This document shows, piece after piece, positions 32,749-36,235 of a stretch of 36,235 nucleotides of DNA (within the stretch, counting starts at the first letter, position 1; each line of letters opens with the position of its first letter). Source of the DNA: Lentisphaeria bacterium. GTDB lineage: Bacteria; Verrucomicrobiota; Lentisphaeria; Victivallales; Victivallaceae. The stretch spans positions 1 to 36,235 of the forward strand of contig JAFTUS010000057.1 in the NCBI GenBank assembly GCA_017466125.1, in the 5' to 3' direction. The translations under genes were made by a program, and so were the position numbers. The notes under the pieces were generated by a model. The model worked only from the letters and a program-made list of their open reading frames with translations. It searched no databases and had not been told where the DNA came from.

Positions 32749-34068
32749 ATGAAGAAAATAGTAAAAGCAGCAGTTGCAGCCGCCGTGACCGGTCTGGTTG
32801 CAGGTGGTTTGATCTGGGGTTTCGGCAATTTCAAAAACAGCGGCAGTAAAACCCTCTTCAATACCGAAAAAGTGGAAAAAACAGATCTCGTCAATACGAT
32901 CAGTGCCACCGGCACAGTCGAACCCGAAGAACTTGTCAACGTCGGCGCACAGGTCGGCGGACTGATCACAAAGTTCGGCAGCGATGCCGACGGCAAAGAG
33001 GTCGATTACGGTTCAAAAGTCAAAGCAGGTGCCGTCCTCGCCCATATCGACGACTCCCTCTATACCGTGGCGGTCCGCGAAGCCGAAGCCGAAAAACTCC
33101 GCGCCGAAGCCTCCATCGCCAGCAGCAAAGCCAATATCGCTCTGGCAAAGGCACAGTTCCAACTCGCGGATGTGACCTGGCAGCGGGCGCAGAAACTGCT
33201 GCCCAAAAAAGCGATCGCCCAAAGCGAATACGATTCGGCTCATTCCGATTACATCGCAAAAAAGGCGGCGATCGCCGTCAATGAAGCCCAACTTGCCGTT
33301 GCAGAGGCACAACTCGCCGGAGCAAAGGCTTCGCTCGACCGTGCCGTGCGCAACCTCGGCTACTGCGTGATCTCCTCCCCGGTGGACGGCGTCATCATCG
33401 ACCGCCGCGTCAGCATCGGACAGACCGTCAACGCCAGCATGAACGCCCCCAGCCTCTTTCTGATCGCAAAGGATTTGAAAAAAATGCAGGTCTGGGTTTC
33501 GGTCAACGAAGCCGACATCGGCAGCATCAAACCGGGAATGCCGGTCGAATTTACCGCAGACACCTTTCCCGGGCGGGTCTTTTACGGAAAAGTTTTCAAG
33601 ATACGCCTCAACGCAACAATGTCTCAAAACGTTGTCACTTATGTAGTTGAAGTATCAACAGACAATTCGGACGGCAAACTCCTGCCCTATCTTACCGCCA
33701 ATGTAAAATTCATCCGTTCTTCCCGCAAAGGAGTTCCTGCGGTCAGCAACGCCGCATTGCGTTTCATCCCCGATGCGGAACTGGTCGATCCCGCAGACCG
33801 GAAAATTCTGGAAGAGATTTCCTCCGGAAACATGCGCCGCAGCAGAGAACGGGTCGTCTGGTGCGTGGGCGACAACAAAAAACTCCGCGCCGTAAAAATC
33901 ACCACCGGACTCAATGACGGTATCATGACCGAAATCGTTAAAGGCGAACTCAAAGAGGGCGATGAAGTCGTCAACGGCGTAACTGTCGTATCCGGAGACG
34001 CCCCCCAAAATCAGCCCGCAGGCGGCAGTCCTTTCATGCCCAAACCGCCCCAGCGCAAACGGAGATGA
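32749..34068 (+). CDS. Periplasmic adaptor (membrane fusion) protein of a MacAB-type efflux system
   Basis: This 439-aa HlyD/MacA-like adaptor has an N-terminal membrane anchor (about 5-26, VKAAVAAAVTGLVAGGLIWG). Barrel-sandwich halves surround a long Ala-rich coiled coil (about 100-190), and SSPVDGVIIDRRVSIGQTV is the typical second lipoyl-like half. A beta-barrel and membrane-proximal domain follow. It would bridge the inner-membrane ABC permease to an outer-membrane channel, though no TolC-like gene is in the window. ATG 32749 is chosen because GAGGAAA lies 6-9 nt upstream; an ATG at 32737 touches the terminator and has no ribosome site. Its stop overlaps ATG 34065 of the next frame. Confidence 0.92.
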   Translation: MKKIVKAAVAAAVTGLVAGGLIWGFGNFKNSGSKTLFNTEKVEKTDLVNTISATGTVEPEELVNVGAQVGGLITKFGSDADGKEVDYGSKVKAGAVLAHIDDSLYTVAVREAEAEKLRAEASIASSKANIALAKAQFQLADVTWQRAQKLLPKKAIAQSEYDSAHSDYIAKKAAIAVNEAQLAVAEAQLAGAKASLDRAVRNLGYCVISSPVDGVIIDRRVSIGQTVNASMNAPSLFLIAKDLKKMQVWVSVNEADIGSIKPGMPVEFTADTFPGRVFYGKVFKIRLNATMSQNVVTYVVEVSTDNSDGKLLPYLTANVKFIRSSRKGVPAVSNAALRFIPDAELVDPADRKILEEISSGNMRRSRERVVWCVGDNKKLRAVKITTGLNDGIMTEIVKGELKEGDEVVNGVTVVSGDAPQNQPAGGSPFMPKPPQRKRR

Positions 34069-34070
34069 CC

Positions 34071-34760
34071 ATGGCTCTTATCGAATTGGAAAATATCACC
34101 AAAACCTATTTCCTCGGTGAAATCGACGTTCCGGTGCTGAAAGGGATCTCGCTCTCCATCGACAAGGGGGAATATGTGGCTCTTATGGGGGCTTCCGGCT
34201 CCGGCAAGAGTACACTGATGAATATTCTCGGCTGTCTTGACCGCCCGACTTCCGGTTTTTACCGCCTCGACGGAGAAGAGGTCGGTTCTGCGGACGGCGA
34301 CCGCCGCGCGGTGGTTCGCAACCGCAAAATCGGCTTCGTCTTTCAGAGTTTCAATCTGCTCCCCCGCACCAGTGCGCTGGAAAATGTCATTATGCCGCTC
34401 ACCTACACTGCCGGGGATCTCTCCGCAAAAGAGTGCCCCAAACGCGGCATGGAGATGCTCGAACGGGTGGGGCTCAAAGACAGGATGCACCACCACCCCT
34501 CCCAGCTTTCCGGCGGTCAGCAGCAGCGGGTCGCCATCGCCCGCGCCCTCATCAATCATCCCCCCGTACTCTTTGCGGACGAACCCACAGGAAATCTGGA
34601 CTCCTCCACCAGTGAAGAGGTCATGGAGATGTTTTCTGCCCTCAATAGCGAAGGCATCACCGTCATTCTCGTTACCCACTCGGTGGAAATCGCCAATTTC
34701 GCAAAACGCACCATCCACGTTCAGGACGGCTTGATCGTCAGCGGTTCTTACGGAGGTTGA
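34071..34760 (+). CDS. ABC transporter ATP-binding protein (MacB/LolD type)
   Basis: This 229-aa ATPase has Walker A GASGSGKST (40-48), signature LSGGQQQRVAIARAL, Walker B VLFADEPTGNLD and the His-loop TVILVTHS. These are the marks of the MacB/LolD/FtsE group that drives mechanotransmission-type transporters. GGAG at 34061-34064 is 6 nt before ATG 34071, so that start is preferred over ATG 34065, which is directly next to the GGAG. The permease is a separate gene, so the MacB equivalent is split into two polypeptides. Confidence 0.94.
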   Translation: MALIELENITKTYFLGEIDVPVLKGISLSIDKGEYVALMGASGSGKSTLMNILGCLDRPTSGFYRLDGEEVGSADGDRRAVVRNRKIGFVFQSFNLLPRTSALENVIMPLTYTAGDLSAKECPKRGMEMLERVGLKDRMHHHPSQLSGGQQQRVAIARALINHPPVLFADEPTGNLDSSTSEEVMEMFSALNSEGITVILVTHSVEIANFAKRTIHVQDGLIVSGSYGG

Positions 34761-34761
34761 C

Positions 34762-36120
34762 ATGCACTTCTTCAATACGTTACTTGTTGCCCTGAAAGCA
34801 CTTTTGAGAAATCCGACCCGTGCCATGCTCACAACGCTCGGCATCGTCATCGGCATCGCCGCTGTTATTACCATGATGGAAATCGGCAAAGGTTCGTCCG
34901 CCTCCATCCGCCGCACCATTGAGAAAATGGGGGCAAACACCGTTCTGGTTATGCCGGGAGCATTCCGCCACGGCGGCGTGGCGCAGTCCGGCGGCAGTCA
35001 GATGTCGCTGACCCCGGAGGACTGCGAAGCCATCCGCCGCGAATGTCTCCATGTCGGAAAGGTCGTTCCCGTAGTCAATGCCCGCAACTATCAGGTCATC
35101 AGCGGAAACATCAACCACCAGCCCAATCAGATTGTCGGCTCGGCTCCGGATTTCATCCCCATCCGCAACTGGACGATCGCCGAAGGCAGAAATTTCACCG
35201 AACGGGAAGTCGAACAGCGCGCTACGGTCTGTCTGGTAGGCTCCACCATCGTCCGCGACGTCTTCAACGGCGTTTCCCCCATCGACGGCGAACTGCGCAT
35301 CAAAAACACCACGTTCAAGATCATCGGAGTCCTGCAAAGCAAAGGCGCAAATATGATGGGATACGATGAGGACGATGTTATCATTGCCCCCTGGACGACC
35401 ATCCGCCAGCGCATCACTGGATTGAAGTATGGAACAGCTTCAAATACAACAAGTTCTGCTACAACAAGCCCCAGTTCGCTCTATCCGGGCGAAGGCGTCG
35501 CTTTCTATCCGGAAGAAAAAGAGAATTTGCGGACAGATACTCTTCTGATCCCCCGTTTTGTCCAAATCGATCAGATTCTCTTTAACGCCTCCACGCCGGA
35601 ACGGGTCAGCAAGGCGTGTGACGAAGTCGCTCTGCTTCTGCGGGAACGGCACCGCCTCAAACCCGGTCAGCCCGACGACTTCAGGATGCGCAATTCGGCT
35701 GAATTCATGTCCATGATGAACAGCACTTCAACCGTAATGACCAACCTGCTGCTGGGCGTAGCTCTGATTTCTCTGATCGTCGGCGGCGTCGGGATCATGA
35801 ATATCATGCTGGTTTCCGTCACAGAACGTACACGCGAAATCGGACTGCGAATGGCCGTCGGAGCACGCTCAAAAGATATCCTCCGCCAATTTCTGATCGA
35901 ATCAATGGTACTCTGCCTTGCGGGTGGAATCATCGGAATTCTGCTCGGACACGGAGCGGCTCTTCTGGTGGAAGCACAACTGAAGTGGCCCATCGAATCC
36001 AGCCCCGGCGCAGTAGTCGCCGCCGTAGCGGTCTCCGCCTTCGTCGGAATCGTTTTCGGCTTCTACCCCGCCTGGAAAGCCTCCAAACTCGACCCCATCG
36101 AAGCCTTGCGTTACGAATAG
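34762..36120 (+). CDS. ABC transporter permease (MacB-type, FtsX fold)
   Basis: This 452-aa membrane protein has the MacB permease plan: one helix near 20-42 (AMLTTLGIVIGIAAVITMMEIG), a large periplasmic domain (about 45-320), then three helices (LLLGVALISLIVGGVGIMNIM, LCLAGGIIGILLGHGAALLV and VVAAVAVSAFVGIVFGFYP). VTERTREIGLRMAVGA is the conserved cytoplasmic loop. It would be moved by the ATPase encoded just upstream and coupled to the adaptor protein, exporting drugs, lipids or peptides; the substrate is unknown. GGAGG 6 nt before ATG 34762 supports the start. A Ser/Thr-rich stretch (SNTTSSATTSPSSLYPGEG) in the periplasmic domain looks like a lineage-specific insertion. Confidence 0.93.
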   Translation: MHFFNTLLVALKALLRNPTRAMLTTLGIVIGIAAVITMMEIGKGSSASIRRTIEKMGANTVLVMPGAFRHGGVAQSGGSQMSLTPEDCEAIRRECLHVGKVVPVVNARNYQVISGNINHQPNQIVGSAPDFIPIRNWTIAEGRNFTEREVEQRATVCLVGSTIVRDVFNGVSPIDGELRIKNTTFKIIGVLQSKGANMMGYDEDDVIIAPWTTIRQRITGLKYGTASNTTSSATTSPSSLYPGEGVAFYPEEKENLRTDTLLIPRFVQIDQILFNASTPERVSKACDEVALLLRERHRLKPGQPDDFRMRNSAEFMSMMNSTSTVMTNLLLGVALISLIVGGVGIMNIMLVSVTERTREIGLRMAVGARSKDILRQFLIESMVLCLAGGIIGILLGHGAALLVEAQLKWPIESSPGAVVAAVAVSAFVGIVFGFYPAWKASKLDPIEALRYE

Positions 36121-36148
36121 CAGGGGGGCGTGTCCGCCGCCCCCCTGC
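36120..36148. terminator. GC-rich hairpin after the efflux operon
   Basis: GCAGGGGGGCG, loop TGTCCGC, CGCCCCCCTGC: a perfect 11-bp stem beginning in the last base of the permease stop codon. No T-run follows; CACCCCCTGCGTCCGGG comes next. The remaining ~87 bases to the window edge hold no gene I can support. Confidence 0.6.
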
Positions 36149-36235
36149 ACCCCCTGCGTCCGGGTAGCACCCGGTGGCTGGTACGCGGTGTTCGGTATGC
36201 TGTGGACGCCCGGGGTGCGGCTATGAGATCCGCAA

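Noticed and set aside
36120..36235. RNA gene or coding start at the right edge
   Set aside because: The sequence is GC-rich with a strong hairpin, but no tRNA cloverleaf, ribosome site or long frame can be supported in the remaining bases.

Overview
The window looks like a chromosomal segment of a Lentisphaerae/Victivallis-like member of the PVC group. This is inferred from the prepilin-type N-terminus [20 protein letters not shown] with a C-terminal H-X9-DG motif (23488-24210), the adjacent very large secreted carbohydrate-active enzyme, and the ~50% GC codon usage rich in C-ending codons. No rRNA, tRNA, CRISPR array or insertion sequence was recognised. Most promoters I can read share one form: TTGNAN, a 16-17 nt spacer, then TATANT.

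Layout. 1-2328: the tail of a PD-(D/E)XK/AAA-like protein, then metG. 2329-2692: strong hairpins and an inverted-repeat element. 2693-9669: an AT-richer four-gene minus-strand operon. It has its own promoter and encodes (in transcription order) a methyltransferase-like subunit without a catalytic motif, a 1328-aa GIY-YIG/helicase/N6-adenine methyltransferase, a TcmP-like protein, and an SPL-family radical SAM protein. This operon is the best candidate for an undescribed system: a restriction-modification core joined to a TcmP/radical-SAM pair. 9935-12193: a cytosolic GH31 alpha-xylosidase-like enzyme. 12194-12756: non-coding DNA built from three 9-bp-period tandem arrays and a 24-bp inverted repeat.

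12757-20519 is mainly housekeeping: yajC-secDF (protein export), then ybaB-recR-rnhC-galM-CYTH-flavin reductase as a tightly coupled, partly overlapping operon, then an aldo/keto reductase. 20525-28240 is a carbohydrate-use locus: an AraC regulator diverges from a GH51 arabinofuranosidase-like gene across overlapping promoters, followed by a pseudopilin-like protein and a 1325-aa secreted multidomain glycoside hydrolase closed by a strong terminator. The GH31 and GH51 enzymes lack signal peptides. A plausible model is that the big exported enzyme works on polymer outside while the cytosolic enzymes trim imported arabinose- or xylose-containing oligosaccharides.

28262-36235: a 36-bp copy of the aldo/keto reductase 3' end, an exported thioredoxin-like protein with a lysine-rich tail, a LeuA/citramalate-synthase-family enzyme, an apparently leaderless NtrC-type sigma-54 activator without a neighbouring kinase, a standalone CBM48 glycogen-binding protein, and a MacA-ABC-MacB type efflux operon that starts directly behind a perfect intrinsic terminator.
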